In this document: positions 9,378 to 18,491 of the stretch, piece after piece
Position numbering within the stretch: position 1 is the first letter of the stretch
How the letters are laid out: each line of letters opens with the position of its first letter
Origin: Nostoc sp. S4
GTDB lineage: Bacteria; Cyanobacteriota; Cyanobacteriia; Cyanobacteriales; Nostocaceae
Length of the DNA: 64,000 bases
Direction: 5' to 3'
Assembly: GCA_029379225.1 (NCBI GenBank)
Contig: JAQYWR010000027.1
Location: 1 to 64,000 of the forward strand
Position numbers and translations under genes: made by a program
Notes under the pieces: generated by a model
Seen by the model: the letters and a program-made list of their open reading frames with translations, nothing else
Told to the model about the DNA's origin: nothing
Databases searched by the model: none

Positions 9378-9410
9378 CAATAAATTGGAGATTCACAATT
9401 AAATATATAA

Positions 9411-9450
9411 CAATCCCAGTATCTTGAAGATACTGGGATTGTTCTTTTTA
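9411..9450 (+). terminator. Strong rho-independent terminator
   Basis: CAATCCCAGTATCTT (9411-9425) is complementary to AAGATACTGGGATTG (9427-9441); allowing for a tetraloop this gives a stem of about 13 bp. TTCTTTTT follows. It ends the antiporter transcript and may also serve the convergent gene at 9525-9905. Confidence 0.88.
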
Positions 9451-9524
9451 ATGAATGATTTAGAAGTGATAAAGAGACAAAAAAGAGTAAATAAATTGTT
9501 ATTGTCTCCCATTCCTACTATTTT

Positions 9525-9905
9525 CTACTTACCTGCTGCCTTTTCAACTAACTCTCCAGCTTTTTCAAGTAAATTAGGCTCAGACTTTCCTTCAGCCTTT
9601 AAATTTCTTTCGTAAGCTTTCTCCATAGTTCCCAGATTTTGGGCATCTTTTACCGCTTCTTCGTAAGACTGTTGTTTATTTTCTTCTTGAAGACCAACAC
9701 CTGGGTCATATTCGTTAGCACGGTTAATTTTTTCTTCTGGAGTTGGTCTATACTCTCGAGGTATTAGCTGCAATTCTTCAAGTGTTGTTGCATAACTAGC
9801 TTGTGGAGTCAAAATAAATGAACCAGATAAGCTGACGAACATCATTAAGCTAACAATTAAGAAGCTTCGTAAAGCTTTTTTTAAAGTTAGTAGAATTTGG
9901 GGCAT
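9525..9905 (-). CDS. Small secreted hypothetical protein
   Basis: The 126-residue protein has a typical signal peptide (hydrophobic residues 14-36, cleavage likely after ASYA near residue 40). The mature part is acidic and helical, ending in ELVEKAAGK. It is full of Glu, Lys and Gln. There is no Cys lipobox. A ribosome site AGGGAGAG precedes the ATG. The layout recalls small periplasmic, stress-linked cyanobacterial proteins, but I do not recognise a domain. Confidence 0.7.
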   Translation of the reverse strand: MPQILLTLKKALRSFLIVSLMMFVSLSGSFILTPQASYATTLEELQLIPREYRPTPEEKINRANEYDPGVGLQEENKQQSYEEAVKDAQNLGTMEKAYERNLKAEGKSEPNLLEKAGELVEKAAGK

Positions 9906-10379
9906 GGAAAAACTCTCCCTTATCGTGATTTTTTAGTTTGAGCCTTTATTATGTATAAATAGATTCAATTTCTTAGGCTCAAAGGCATCCTAATTGTTTA
10001 AGTACAGTTCTTCCTTCTACCGCAAGATATATTAATTTTTAACTTGAGATGTAAGGTGTGTTATTCCAAAGGCTAACTAACCTTAAATTGTGATGTTGCT
10101 ATATGGTTAGTCATAATACCTTACCACTAAATTTTGATTGTTTTACTCATTCTTTATTGAAAAGCAAAGATTGATTGAACTTCAAAAAATAAATTATTCA
10201 GTTTGAAGTTGATGACTGATGACTGTTGGCTGTGAGAATAGCAATATCCAAAACTGGGCTAAATATTTTACGCCAACAAGTGCGATGCAAAAATATTCAA
10301 ATTATAAATATTTACGTTCATCGGCTTGAAGAAGTTTTAGACATTATCAAAAATCAAATTTTCAACAAAATGTATTAGA
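9906..10379. other. Intergenic region without visible genes
   Basis: This stretch of about 470 bp is AT-rich and includes a short run of gatgactgatgactg-like repeats at about 10210-10225. No ORF, hairpin with T-run or RNA gene is seen. It presumably contains the promoter of the 9525-9905 gene. Confidence 0.4.
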
Positions 10380-11486
10380 TTATAACCAACTGTGATGAAT
10401 ATTAATTCCTCGGCTTTGCATTGTATATTCAAATAAATCTGTTGGTAGTGCTTCTTCCACAGGAAAAACACCTGGTTTTTTGAGTTTGCCTTCTAATAAT
10501 AATTGAGCAATACTACCTGTACCACAACCAGAGGCAACTGCTGTGTTTTCGTGGACTAAATTTGAACAATAAACGGCTGTTTGATGATTTTTTTGTCCTG
10601 TAACTTCAGAACGAACCGCTACGCCAATGCCACTAAAATTATTAGTGACATCTGTCATCAAATGGCTGACATGAGAGAGAAATTCAATTGCATAACGACG
10701 CTGCATTAACCACTTGGGAAAAACATGTGCTGCAATCCAAGTCATGTGATTGTAGAAATCGGGTACAGAACCAAATTTGGTAATCACAGTTTTCACTGAT
10801 GGGAATGCATGGGGTAGTGTAAAGGTTTCTGGCATATCAAACCAGTAAACTCCACTACTTTCATAGGGAGATGGAAAGTTAACTATTTCTCTTTGACTAT
10901 AAGGCTCGACTTTCTCCCATTTTCCATTTATCCAAGCTTCAAAAGGATGTTGCAATCCAAGAAAAGTTGTTCGCATGACTGTAATGCCAGCACCACCAGA
11001 ACCAGAAACCAGATAACTTAAATGTATCTTTTCTGGTTGCTCGAATTGTTCAACACCCTGACGTACCATGCTGTTAGAAATACCAGGAAAAATGCCAGTA
11101 TTAATAATTGCTGTTACTCCAGCAGCAGCAGCTTGTTGATGATGATTGAGAGCCTTACTAGTATAAGAACGGTGGTCGCTGACATCTACATAGTTAACGC
11201 CCTGAGCAATACAAGTTTCTAGAACATTAGTATCTCGGTAGTGGAATGGGCCAGCACAATGAATGACTAAATTAGAGTTAGCGATCGCTTCTCTTAATTT
11301 ATCAACTTCTGCTAAGTCTAATACTAAGAATTCTATTCGCCCACTTGAAGATAAGCTAACGCCTTTGCCAGTCTGAGCAGAACGTCCAGTAATTGTAATT
11401 TGTGCCTGCGTATAGGTAGCTATATCCTGAGCAACACTGCTACCAATCCGCCCCCGTCCGCCAAGAATTAAAACTCGGTCTGTCAT
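10380..11486 (-). CDS. Saccharopine dehydrogenase-like NADP-binding oxidoreductase
   Basis: The 368-residue protein opens with a Rossmann fold: VLILGGRGRIGSSVAQDIA at residues 5-23 with the glycine motif GGxGxIG. An NVIHCAGP-like strand-loop (LVIHCAGPFHYRD) follows near residue 75, then the YVDVSDHRSY segment seen in the Sacchrp_dh_NADP family. The C-terminal half (130-360) is the second domain. The substrate is unknown; cyanobacterial members are usually annotated only to family. The ATG has GGAG a few bases upstream. The gene lies upstream of nothing obviously related; crtD precedes it on the same strand with a 134-bp gap. Confidence 0.82.
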   Translation of the reverse strand: MTDRVLILGGRGRIGSSVAQDIATYTQAQITITGRSAQTGKGVSLSSSGRIEFLVLDLAEVDKLREAIANSNLVIHCAGPFHYRDTNVLETCIAQGVNYVDVSDHRSYTSKALNHHQQAAAAGVTAIINTGIFPGISNSMVRQGVEQFEQPEKIHLSYLVSGSGGAGITVMRTTFLGLQHPFEAWINGKWEKVEPYSQREIVNFPSPYESSGVYWFDMPETFTLPHAFPSVKTVITKFGSVPDFYNHMTWIAAHVFPKWLMQRRYAIEFLSHVSHLMTDVTNNFSGIGVAVRSEVTGQKNHQTAVYCSNLVHENTAVASGCGTGSIAQLLLEGKLKKPGVFPVEEALPTDLFEYTMQSRGINIHHSWL

Positions 11487-11620
11487 TACTCCAGCATCAG
11501 CAACTCTAACTTTATTTCATCAGTTTTTTGCCTCCTTTGTCATCAGTTACAAGTGTGATTTATCGCGTTTCATGAAATTCTGGCTACAGATATGTTGTCT
11601 GAGCGTACAGGTGTGCTACC

Positions 11621-13135
11621 CTACATTTGCGCTTCGATTTGCCTGACTACCGTTAGCGCTGAATAACTGACTCCAGCAGTACCTTCGCCGGGATGGGTAG
11701 AGTCACCAACTAACCACAGATGTTGGATTGGTGTGCGGTTGGCAAACCCAAAGGGGCCAAAAGTGGGTATTCTTTGGCCAATACCGCCAACTATACCGCG
11801 ATCGCGGCCTGTGTAATTAGCAAAGGTACGGGGTGTTGCGGCTTCTGTGTGAATAATTGTTTCTGGTTTGAGATAAAAGTATTGGGCAAGACGAGCGATC
11901 GCTTGTTGGGTATACTTTTGTTTTAATTGTGGATAATCTTGAGTTTTCCACCACAGTGTAGGATCGACGAATGATGAAGCGATAATTGTCGCTTTACCTT
12001 CAGGGGCGCGACCATCTCCAGGATGACTAACGGAAACAAATAAAGAATTATTTTCGCCTATGGGGCCATTGGCATCATACATAAATTGCAGATGGGGCGG
12101 ACATTCCAGCGGAATAGCGCTAGCATCTACACCCAAATAAACCACAAACGCGCCTGATGCTTGAGGCAGTTTTTCCACTCTGTTTTGATAACCAGATGGC
12201 GCATTTTCTCCTAATAACTGCACCAAGTTTTGGACGGTGACGTTGCTAATTACATGGTCGGCTGCTTCTGTCCAAACTTCGCCTGTTTTTTGATTTTTAA
12301 TCGCGACAGCAGTGGCTTTACCGTTTTCGACTTTGATTTGTTCTACTGTGTGGCGCATCAATAATTTGCCGCCATCTCGTTCTAAGGATTGTACCAAGCG
12401 ATCGCTTAATACTTGCATACTACCTTGGAGATGAAATAATCCTTGGGGCAGTTGCGATACACTCAAGGCTGTGGCCGCATAAAGTAATGCTGTTTCTTCT
12501 GCATTCACTTGAGAATATAACTTTAGTTGCAAATCTAAAAATGTTCTCAATCGTCGGTCATTTCCCAGTCCGCATAACCGTAAAGCATCTCCTACCGTCA
12601 ACAAAGTGAAGGGTACAGTAATTAATGTGCTGGGACGTACTGCTTGGATTAGCTGCCACAAATCCCATAAATTACGCGGTGGTAGCACCGGGTCGCGTCC
12701 TTGAAATTCCCAACTAGGATTAAATAAACTTGCCATCAATTGCCAGAACGGTTCGCTACCAGGAAACTGCCTTTGTCGTTCCTGTTGCCATTTTTCTGGG
12801 TCGCGCCAAACGTTAATCGGCGTACTTTCTCCAGGTAAATACACCGCACAAGCAGGATCGCAAGGTGTCGCTGCTGGTAAATCTATTTCTAATTCTGAGA
12901 AAATTCGATGGTGAATTCCCCCTGCTTCCAAACCTGCAACTTGAGTTGCACCGACATCAAAGGTAAATCCTTGGCGTTTAAACGTCGAAGCACAACCTCC
13001 TGGCACGATCGCTCGATCTAAAATTAAGACGCTGTAACCTCTATAAGCTAATAATGCCGCAGCAGTCAGTCCACCGATTCCCGCACCAATGACGACAACA
13101 CGAGATTTAGTTTTCTCAACAGAAATCTTGGACAT
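11621..13135 (-). CDS. crtD: Carotenoid C-3',4' desaturase (CrtD-type FAD oxidoreductase)
   Basis: The 504 residues belong to the phytoene desaturase/CrtISO superfamily. The FAD-binding motif VVVIGAGIGGLTAAALLA lies at 13-30, followed by GGCASTFKRQGFTFDVGAT. The C-terminal FAD motif HLWLVGDSTHPGEGTAGVSYS lies near 475-495. Overall similarity, including the conserved HHRIF and CDPACAVYLPGES segments, matches cyanobacterial CrtD rather than prolycopene isomerase CrtH. CrtD introduces the C-3',4' double bond in the myxol glycoside (myxoxanthophyll) pathway. It acts on membrane-borne carotenoid. Substrate choice within this superfamily is hard to tell by eye, so a related carotenoid desaturase or isomerase is the alternative. 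A minisatellite lies upstream. Confidence 0.75.
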   Translation of the reverse strand: MSKISVEKTKSRVVVIGAGIGGLTAAALLAYRGYSVLILDRAIVPGGCASTFKRQGFTFDVGATQVAGLEAGGIHHRIFSELEIDLPAATPCDPACAVYLPGESTPINVWRDPEKWQQERQRQFPGSEPFWQLMASLFNPSWEFQGRDPVLPPRNLWDLWQLIQAVRPSTLITVPFTLLTVGDALRLCGLGNDRRLRTFLDLQLKLYSQVNAEETALLYAATALSVSQLPQGLFHLQGSMQVLSDRLVQSLERDGGKLLMRHTVEQIKVENGKATAVAIKNQKTGEVWTEAADHVISNVTVQNLVQLLGENAPSGYQNRVEKLPQASGAFVVYLGVDASAIPLECPPHLQFMYDANGPIGENNSLFVSVSHPGDGRAPEGKATIIASSFVDPTLWWKTQDYPQLKQKYTQQAIARLAQYFYLKPETIIHTEAATPRTFANYTGRDRGIVGGIGQRIPTFGPFGFANRTPIQHLWLVGDSTHPGEGTAGVSYSALTVVRQIEAQM

Positions 13136-13223
13136 TGATACTTATTTTTTATAATTCTTAATATTACTATTAATAATTTTACAGCGTTTTTTATCTATTT
13201 GAACTGGAATCGCAATATCCGCC

Positions 13224-13396
13224 CTGCATTGTTAATGCATGGGCTTGTACTGTTAATGCATGGGTTTGTACTGTTAATGCATTGGCTTGCACTATTAATG
13301 CATAGGCTTGCGCTATTAATGCATTAGCTTGCATCGTTAATGCATAGGCTTGCATCGTTAATGCATGAGCTTGCACTGTTAATGCATGGGCTTGTA
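13224..13396. repeat. 21-nt minisatellite, about eight units
   Basis: The core GTTAATGCAT (ATTAATGCAT in some units) recurs every 21 nt at 13231, 13252, 13273, 13294, 13315, 13336, 13357 and 13378, with linkers such as GGGCTTGTACT. Each unit holds the palindrome ATGCAT. The period is a multiple of three, so both strands stay open and give artefactual ORFs. It lies between the divergent crtD and M16 protease genes. Confidence 0.92.
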
Positions 13397-13476
13397 TGTC
13401 TAATTACTTACCTGGAAACTGCTATAAGTCGTAGATAAGATAAAGGAGTAACATAGCTCCTCCCACACAAGTAGTA

Positions 13477-14766
13477 ATGACCTCAACTCTAGACAAACTT
13501 CCTCGTCTAAATGCTCCAAAGCTGCATAAATTGCCCAATGGTTTAACAATCATAGCCGAGCAGATGCCAGTTGATGCTGTAAACCTCAGCTTATGGATAA
13601 AAGTTGGCTCAGCTATAGAATCTGATGCAATTAACGGCATGGCTCACTTTTTAGAGCATATGATTTTTAAAGGAACAGAACAACTGGCAAGCGGCGAATT
13701 TGAACGTCGAATTGAAGAACGGGGTGCTGTGACTAATGCCGCTACTAGTCAAGACTATACTCATTACTACATAACTACTGCACCTAAAGATTTTGTCGAG
13801 CTTGCACCATTACAAATAGATGTAGTATCTAATGCTAGTATTCCTGATGATGCTTTTGAACGCGAACGATTAGTAGTTCTTGAAGAAATTAAACGTTCAG
13901 AAGATAATCCCCGCCGACGCACTTATAGACGGGCGATGGAAACAGCGTTTGATAGGTTACCCTATCGGCGTGCGGTATTGGGGCCAGAATCAGTAATTGC
14001 TGGACTAAAACCGCAGCAAATGCGCGATTTTCACGCTAGTTGGTATCAACCTCAGTCAATTACTGCTGTGGCTGTGGGTAATTTACCCGTAGAAGAATTA
14101 ATTGCAACCGTTAGCGAAGGATTTACACAAGTTTATAGACGCGATGAATCGCATCTCTACAAGCAGACGGGATTAATCGAGTCTTTAGAGATTGAATCAC
14201 CATTTACAGAAATAGTTCGTCAAGAATTTAGAGATGAAACCCTGCAACAAGCTAGATTAGTGATGCTTTGGCGGGTTCCAGGAATGATAGAGTTAGAGAA
14301 AACTTATGGACTTGATGTTTTAGCAGCAATTTTGGGACACGGACGAACATCAAGACTAGTGCAAGATTTACGAGAAGAACGAGAATTAGTTTCCTCAATT
14401 TCTGTGAGTAACATGAGCCATCAGTTACAAGGAACATTTTATATTTCAGCTAAATGTGCAGTGGAAAATTTAGCTCAAGTAGAAGATGCGATCGCCCAAC
14501 ACATTCGCAACTTACATACACAGTTGGTAACAGAATCAGAAATTGCCCGTGTGCGGCGTCGAGTAGCCAACAGATTTATCTTTGGTAACGAAACACCAAG
14601 CGATCGCGCAGGGTTGTATGGCTACTATCAATCTTTGGTGGGAGATTTGGAACCTGCATTTAACTACCCAGCGAGAATTGAGAACCAAGATGCGATTGAT
14701 TTAATGGAAGCAGCCAAAGAGTATCTTTCTTTTGATGCTTATGGTGTAGTTGTAATGAAGCCGTAA
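13477..14766 (+). CDS. M16 family zinc metallopeptidase
   Basis: The 429-residue protein is an insulinase/processing-protease-like peptidase. The inverted zinc motif HFLEH lies at residues 57-61 (His57, Glu60, His61), and the downstream Glu ligand is in the VVLEEIKRSEDNPRR region near 135. The N-terminal M16 domain (18-165) is followed by the M16_C domain (175-350) with the usual RTSRLVQDLREE segment. No signal peptide is visible, so it is probably cytoplasmic, unlike secreted homologues. Cyanobacteria often have two M16 genes in tandem; only one is here. It is followed 47 bp later by a fructosamine kinase-like gene in the same direction. Confidence 0.93.
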   Translation: MTSTLDKLPRLNAPKLHKLPNGLTIIAEQMPVDAVNLSLWIKVGSAIESDAINGMAHFLEHMIFKGTEQLASGEFERRIEERGAVTNAATSQDYTHYYITTAPKDFVELAPLQIDVVSNASIPDDAFERERLVVLEEIKRSEDNPRRRTYRRAMETAFDRLPYRRAVLGPESVIAGLKPQQMRDFHASWYQPQSITAVAVGNLPVEELIATVSEGFTQVYRRDESHLYKQTGLIESLEIESPFTEIVRQEFRDETLQQARLVMLWRVPGMIELEKTYGLDVLAAILGHGRTSRLVQDLREERELVSSISVSNMSHQLQGTFYISAKCAVENLAQVEDAIAQHIRNLHTQLVTESEIARVRRRVANRFIFGNETPSDRAGLYGYYQSLVGDLEPAFNYPARIENQDAIDLMEAAKEYLSFDAYGVVVMKP

Positions 14767-14813
14767 ATTTGTCATTTGTCATTAATTTAAAATCTCAAAT
14801 CCCAAATCGCACG

Positions 14814-15677
14814 ATGTGGACTCAAATCGACGCGCATATTAGCCAAATAACGGGTAAAAAATTTCAAAGCCAGCAACGGCGATCGGTTGGTGGCGGGTGC
14901 ATCAACCAAGGTTATGCTGTCTCCAATGGACAAATAACGTACTTTATCAAGCTAAACCAAGCCTCACAAGTTGCAATGTTCGAGGCTGAGGCGCTGGGTT
15001 TAGAAGAAATGCTACTAACAGCTAGTATTCGCACTCCCAAAGTTATTTGCTGGGGTGTGGCTGATAACTCTAGTTATATTGTCCTTGAATGGTTGGAAAT
15101 GGGAAGCAGTAACACCAAATCATGGCAAGAGATGGGACGCCAGTTGGCGGCGATGCATAAGGCTAGCAGTAGTCAAGGTTTCGGTTGGAAAATTAACAAT
15201 ACTATTGGTTCTACACTTCAAATCAACACTTGGACAGCAGACTGGGTGGAATTTTATGTCAAACATCGCCTGGGTTATCAATTTCAATTAGCAAAGCGGC
15301 GCGGAGGTAATTTTCCTCAACAAGAGCAATTATTAGCGGCGATTCCTAAATTATTGGCACATCAAGTGCAGCCTTCCTTGGTGCATGGCGATTTGTGGGG
15401 TGGAAATGCTGGATGTACTGCCTCAGGAGAACCAGTGATATTCGATCCAGCGACTTATTTTGGCGATCGCGAAGTTGATATTGCGATGACAGAATTGTTT
15501 GGTGGCTTTCCAGCAGCATTTTACAACGGTTATCACGAAGTTTTCCCTTTAGAAAAAGGTTATCAACAGAGAAAAACACTTTATAACCTGTATCACATCT
15601 TGAATCACTTCAATTTATTTGGCAGTGGTTATGGTTCTCAAGCCAACCGGATGATTGAGCAGATTTTGCAACATTAA
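14814..15677 (+). CDS. Fructosamine/ketosamine kinase family protein
   Basis: The 287-residue protein has the aminoglycoside-phosphotransferase-like kinase fold. The N-lobe contains RRSVGGGCINQGY. The catalytic loop is SLVHGDLWGGNAG with the catalytic Asp, and the metal-binding motif is VIFDPATYFGDREVD. The family phosphorylates fructosamine adducts on glycated proteins, causing their spontaneous removal. A TTG at 14769 could add 15 residues, but that stretch is made of a dispersed tttgtcatt repeat and is unlikely to be translated. The ATG at 14814 starts a normal N-terminus. Possibly co-transcribed with the upstream protease. Confidence 0.9.
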   Translation: MWTQIDAHISQITGKKFQSQQRRSVGGGCINQGYAVSNGQITYFIKLNQASQVAMFEAEALGLEEMLLTASIRTPKVICWGVADNSSYIVLEWLEMGSSNTKSWQEMGRQLAAMHKASSSQGFGWKINNTIGSTLQINTWTADWVEFYVKHRLGYQFQLAKRRGGNFPQQEQLLAAIPKLLAHQVQPSLVHGDLWGGNAGCTASGEPVIFDPATYFGDREVDIAMTELFGGFPAAFYNGYHEVFPLEKGYQQRKTLYNLYHILNHFNLFGSGYGSQANRMIEQILQH

Positions 15678-15762
15678 ATAAGTTACTTCATTTGGCATTA
15701 CTAGCCACAACTATAACTGCTTCTATGAATAACCCCATTACTAACGATTACACAAATTACTC

Positions 15763-15918
15763 ATGGAAGTAAAACAACTAATTCGTTCAGCCCAATATCA
15801 GACATTAAAGGCAGTTAATCGAGAAATGATTAACCTTTACTGGACAATTGGACAAATGATTGTCATTAGACAGCAGGGCGGTAGTTGCGGGAAGTCAGTA
15901 GTGGTTCTCCAGATTTAA
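15763..15918 (+). pseudogene. Truncated DUF1016/YhcG-type nuclease N-terminus
   Basis: An ATG-started frame of 51 residues contains LYWTIGQMIVIRQQGG and GKSVV, the signature of the DUF1016 N-terminal domain of PD-(D/E)XK (YhcG-like) proteins. It then stops at TAA where the full protein should continue for more than 250 residues. The gene is therefore a 5' remnant. The nuclease domain is not found nearby. Confidence 0.7.
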
Positions 15919-15941
15919 TAAGTAATTAAAGCGAACATGAT

Positions 15942-16559
15942 ATGAAATACTATCAACAACAATCTAACGCATTTTCTATTGATTATCTAAATAATTTGTG
16001 GGGAGAAATCCAAGCTTGTCCTTACTTTGCCATCAATAACCTCAACCGCGATTTTGTTGCTACTAAAGGATTTTCGGTAGTATTTCAGCGTTCTGGATTA
16101 GCAACGGTAGAACAGCAGTTTCCCTACTTCAAGCCTTATTTGGATTTGGCTTTGCAACCAAATTGTAATGCTTTTTATCTCAATCCTTTACAGTTAAAAG
16201 AAGGCTCTCGTGTAGATCCGCATATCGATCGCTCTTTACGTTCTTACTTCAAAACCATTGAACCACCTACAGTTGTAAGCGTGCTATATATAAGAGTACC
16301 TGTCAATATGGAAGGGGGAGAATTGGTATTGCGATCGCCAAAACGTCAACTTGGACAGATTAAGCCGCAAATTAATACTTTACTTTACTTTCAGGGTGAT
16401 TTAACCCATTCTATTAACGCAGTCAAAACCCCTGGCGATCGTCTTAGCTTGGTTTGCGAACAGTATAGTTTAAGTGAAGCTGAACTCCAAGAAATTCCCC
16501 AGTTTACTATCGAGTCAAGAAAAACTCAGTCTTCAACTAAAAACAGAAGGTATACCTGA
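15942..16559 (+). CDS. 2-oxoglutarate/Fe(II)-dependent oxygenase
   Basis: The 205-residue protein has the double-stranded beta-helix iron site. RVDPHIDRS near residues 90-98 gives the HxD pair, and GDLTHSINAVKTPGDRLSLVCEQY gives the distal His and the Arg that binds 2-oxoglutarate. The GGELVLRSP strand before it is also typical. Length and order match small prolyl-hydroxylase-like enzymes. The substrate is unknown. The gene lies 23 bp after the YhcG remnant and is followed by a strong hairpin. Confidence 0.85.
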   Translation: MKYYQQQSNAFSIDYLNNLWGEIQACPYFAINNLNRDFVATKGFSVVFQRSGLATVEQQFPYFKPYLDLALQPNCNAFYLNPLQLKEGSRVDPHIDRSLRSYFKTIEPPTVVSVLYIRVPVNMEGGELVLRSPKRQLGQIKPQINTLLYFQGDLTHSINAVKTPGDRLSLVCEQYSLSEAELQEIPQFTIESRKTQSSTKNRRYT

Positions 16560-16597
16560 TAGATTGTTTGAAAATTTTAACTTCAAAATAATATAGT

Positions 16598-16625
16598 GTA
16601 GGGTAGCACAGCAGTGCTACCTTAC
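16598..16625. terminator. 12-bp hairpin after the oxygenase gene
   Basis: GTAGGGTAGCAC (16598-16609) pairs with GTGCTACCTTAC (16614-16625) with a single G-U and an AGCA loop. There is no clear T-run, so it may be a REP-like element acting as a transcript end. A similar gctacc/gggtagc hairpin is at 51973-51998. Confidence 0.55.
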
Positions 16626-16670
16626 ATATACCAAATTAAAAGAATTCAATCAAATTGAGTTATGCAAATT

Positions 16671-16773
16671 ATACCAATTTGAAAAAAGAATACGACAAAT
16701 AGGTCATTTGTAGAGACGCGATTCATTGCGTTTTCACCCAAGCATCTGTTGCAATCATGAATTGAATTGGTAT
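16671..16773. mobile_element. Short MITE-like element with ATACCAATT ends
   Basis: ATACCAATT at 16671-16679 and AATTGGTAT at 16765-16773 are perfect 9-bp terminal inverted repeats about 100 bp apart. The inside includes an agagacgcgattcat sequence often met in cyanobacterial dispersed repeats. Single copies of the end sequence also occur near 50987 and 63142. No target duplication is certain. Confidence 0.5.
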
Positions 16774-16793
16774 TTAAATGTGTTTGAGCTTAT

Positions 16794-17879
16794 TTAAGTC
16801 CGTTCTCTACCTATACTAAGCAAACTCCGGGAGCGCCCATTTTGAGAAAATTTTTCTCCTAAAATTTGTTGATAAACTGCTTCATAGCCATCAACCATTT
16901 GTTGAACGCTGAAATGGTTTTCCACTTCTTTGCGACAAGCATAGCGGTCTAGCTCTGTTACTCTGTCAATAGCACTGATGCACTCTTGAATGTTATTACA
17001 AAGGAAACCCGTTTTACCGTGAGAAATTACCTCTTGGGTAGATCCCAACTTCATCGCAATCACAGGTGTACCCGAAGCCATTGACTCAACCATCACTAAT
17101 CCAAACGGTTCTCGCCAAGTAATGGGGAACAGAGTTGCTACTGCACCTCCCATCAAGGCATTTTTTTGAGCATGGTTCGCTTCACCCAAATACTCAATTT
17201 GTTTGCCATCAATGTGCGGTTTAATTTCTGTTTCAAAATATTCCACATCAACCGCATCTATTTTACCTGCTATTTTTAAATGCCAACCTGTTTGTTTAGC
17301 AATTTCTATGGCTAAGTGCGTTCCCTTTTCAGGCGATACTCGACCTAAAAACGCTAAGTATGGCGGATCTTCTGGTTGGGCGTGAAACTGATAATTGTTA
17401 ATATTAATTCCGTTGTAGACTGTTGCTACATAGTTTAGCCCTAATCTTGGTTCTCGTTGGGACTGGGAAATGCTGACGTAAGGTTGTTTTTTAGCAAAAC
17501 TAAATATCTTTTCGTTATCAGGGGTAAAAATACCGTGCAACGTATGAATCGTAGGGGTTTTGACTAGATTGGTGTAGGGTAGTGCCCCACACCCTATGTG
17601 AGAATGAATAATATCAAACTCTTCAGCCCGTTGATACACCGAAGCTAGTTGTAGCATATCGTATACGCTGTAATCTTTGATGGTGCGATCGAGTCTCAGA
17701 GCATGGGGATGAACTGACGCTAGTCTTGCCAAACTAATAGAATCTCCCGATGCAAACAAAGTTACTTCATGTCCGCGTCGCACTAGTTCATCAGTGAGCA
17801 ATCCCACTACTAACTCTATGCCACCATAAGCTGGAGGCGGTACTCTCTCCAATAATGGAGCAACTTGAGCAATTCGCAT
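16794..17879 (-). CDS. Family 4 glycosyltransferase
   Basis: The 361 residues have the GT-B plan. The N-terminal domain starts MRIAQVAPLLERVPPPAYGG and carries ELVRRGHEVTLFASGDS. The C-terminal domain includes YLAFLGRVSPEKGTHLAIEI and the GT4 donor-site motif EPFGLVMVESMASGTPVIA (E-x7-E). Retaining GT4 enzymes transfer a sugar from an NDP- or lipid-linked donor. Acceptor and donor are not predictable here; polysaccharide or glycolipid synthesis is likely. An excellent ribosome site (TAGGAGGT) precedes the ATG. The gene stands alone. Confidence 0.92.
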   Translation of the reverse strand: MRIAQVAPLLERVPPPAYGGIELVVGLLTDELVRRGHEVTLFASGDSISLARLASVHPHALRLDRTIKDYSVYDMLQLASVYQRAEEFDIIHSHIGCGALPYTNLVKTPTIHTLHGIFTPDNEKIFSFAKKQPYVSISQSQREPRLGLNYVATVYNGININNYQFHAQPEDPPYLAFLGRVSPEKGTHLAIEIAKQTGWHLKIAGKIDAVDVEYFETEIKPHIDGKQIEYLGEANHAQKNALMGGAVATLFPITWREPFGLVMVESMASGTPVIAMKLGSTQEVISHGKTGFLCNNIQECISAIDRVTELDRYACRKEVENHFSVQQMVDGYEAVYQQILGEKFSQNGRSRSLLSIGRERT

Positions 17880-18491
17880 TACAAACCTCCTAAAAAATAA
17901 GACTTGAATAACAAGTATTTTCTTTTCGTTTGCGTAGTGCTTATACTTGACTTCCTTTGCACTAACAAGTAGCTTCAGGTACTAAAATTATTAACAATTG
18001 CATCAAAATCTTATGCTCTTACTTTCAGATTTGTTGTCTACCTTAGTAAATAAATTACTCTTTCCTTAGGAGGTAAATATATTCTAAGTTAATGAAATTT
18101 GGATAATATTTTGGATTCAGATAATTTTTGGCAAATAAATTTTTATGAAGTTATTAAACTATAATATAGTATCTGATATCAGGTTAAAGATGTCATATAA
18201 GCTATGTTAATTATACAGTTTTAAAATATTAATTAAAGAATTAAGGTTGTAGACACATAAACAGCGTGTTTCCTAACTCTAAAGATAATGAGTTGTGCCG
18301 AAAGATGGATTTTATCAAGTAAGTAGTTTTAATTCAGCAGTAATTTCTCAGCGATATTAGGTTTATCCTCACTCCATCAATGAGATTACCCAGCAGTAAA
18401 CTAAAGGGTCAATCAACTAGAAATCTTCTATCTCTGGGACTAAGCATTTGCTAGTACAAAAGTATAAAATTATATAAACCTGGAGAAAACT
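17880..18491. other. 610-bp intergenic region, divergent promoters
   Basis: AT-rich DNA separates the divergent glycosyltransferase and Rieske genes. It includes a CTGATATCAG palindrome near 18175 and no convincing ORF. Both promoters must be here, but I could not assign a regulator site. Confidence 0.4.

Noticed and set aside
13191-13376. ORF of repeated M-Q-A-x-A-L-T on the minus strand
   Set aside because: It is the translation of the 21-nt minisatellite, open only because 21 is a multiple of 3.
14769-14813. TTG start for the fructosamine kinase-like gene
   Set aside because: The extra 15 codons are made of a tttgtcatt spacer repeat; the ATG at 14814 fits the family.
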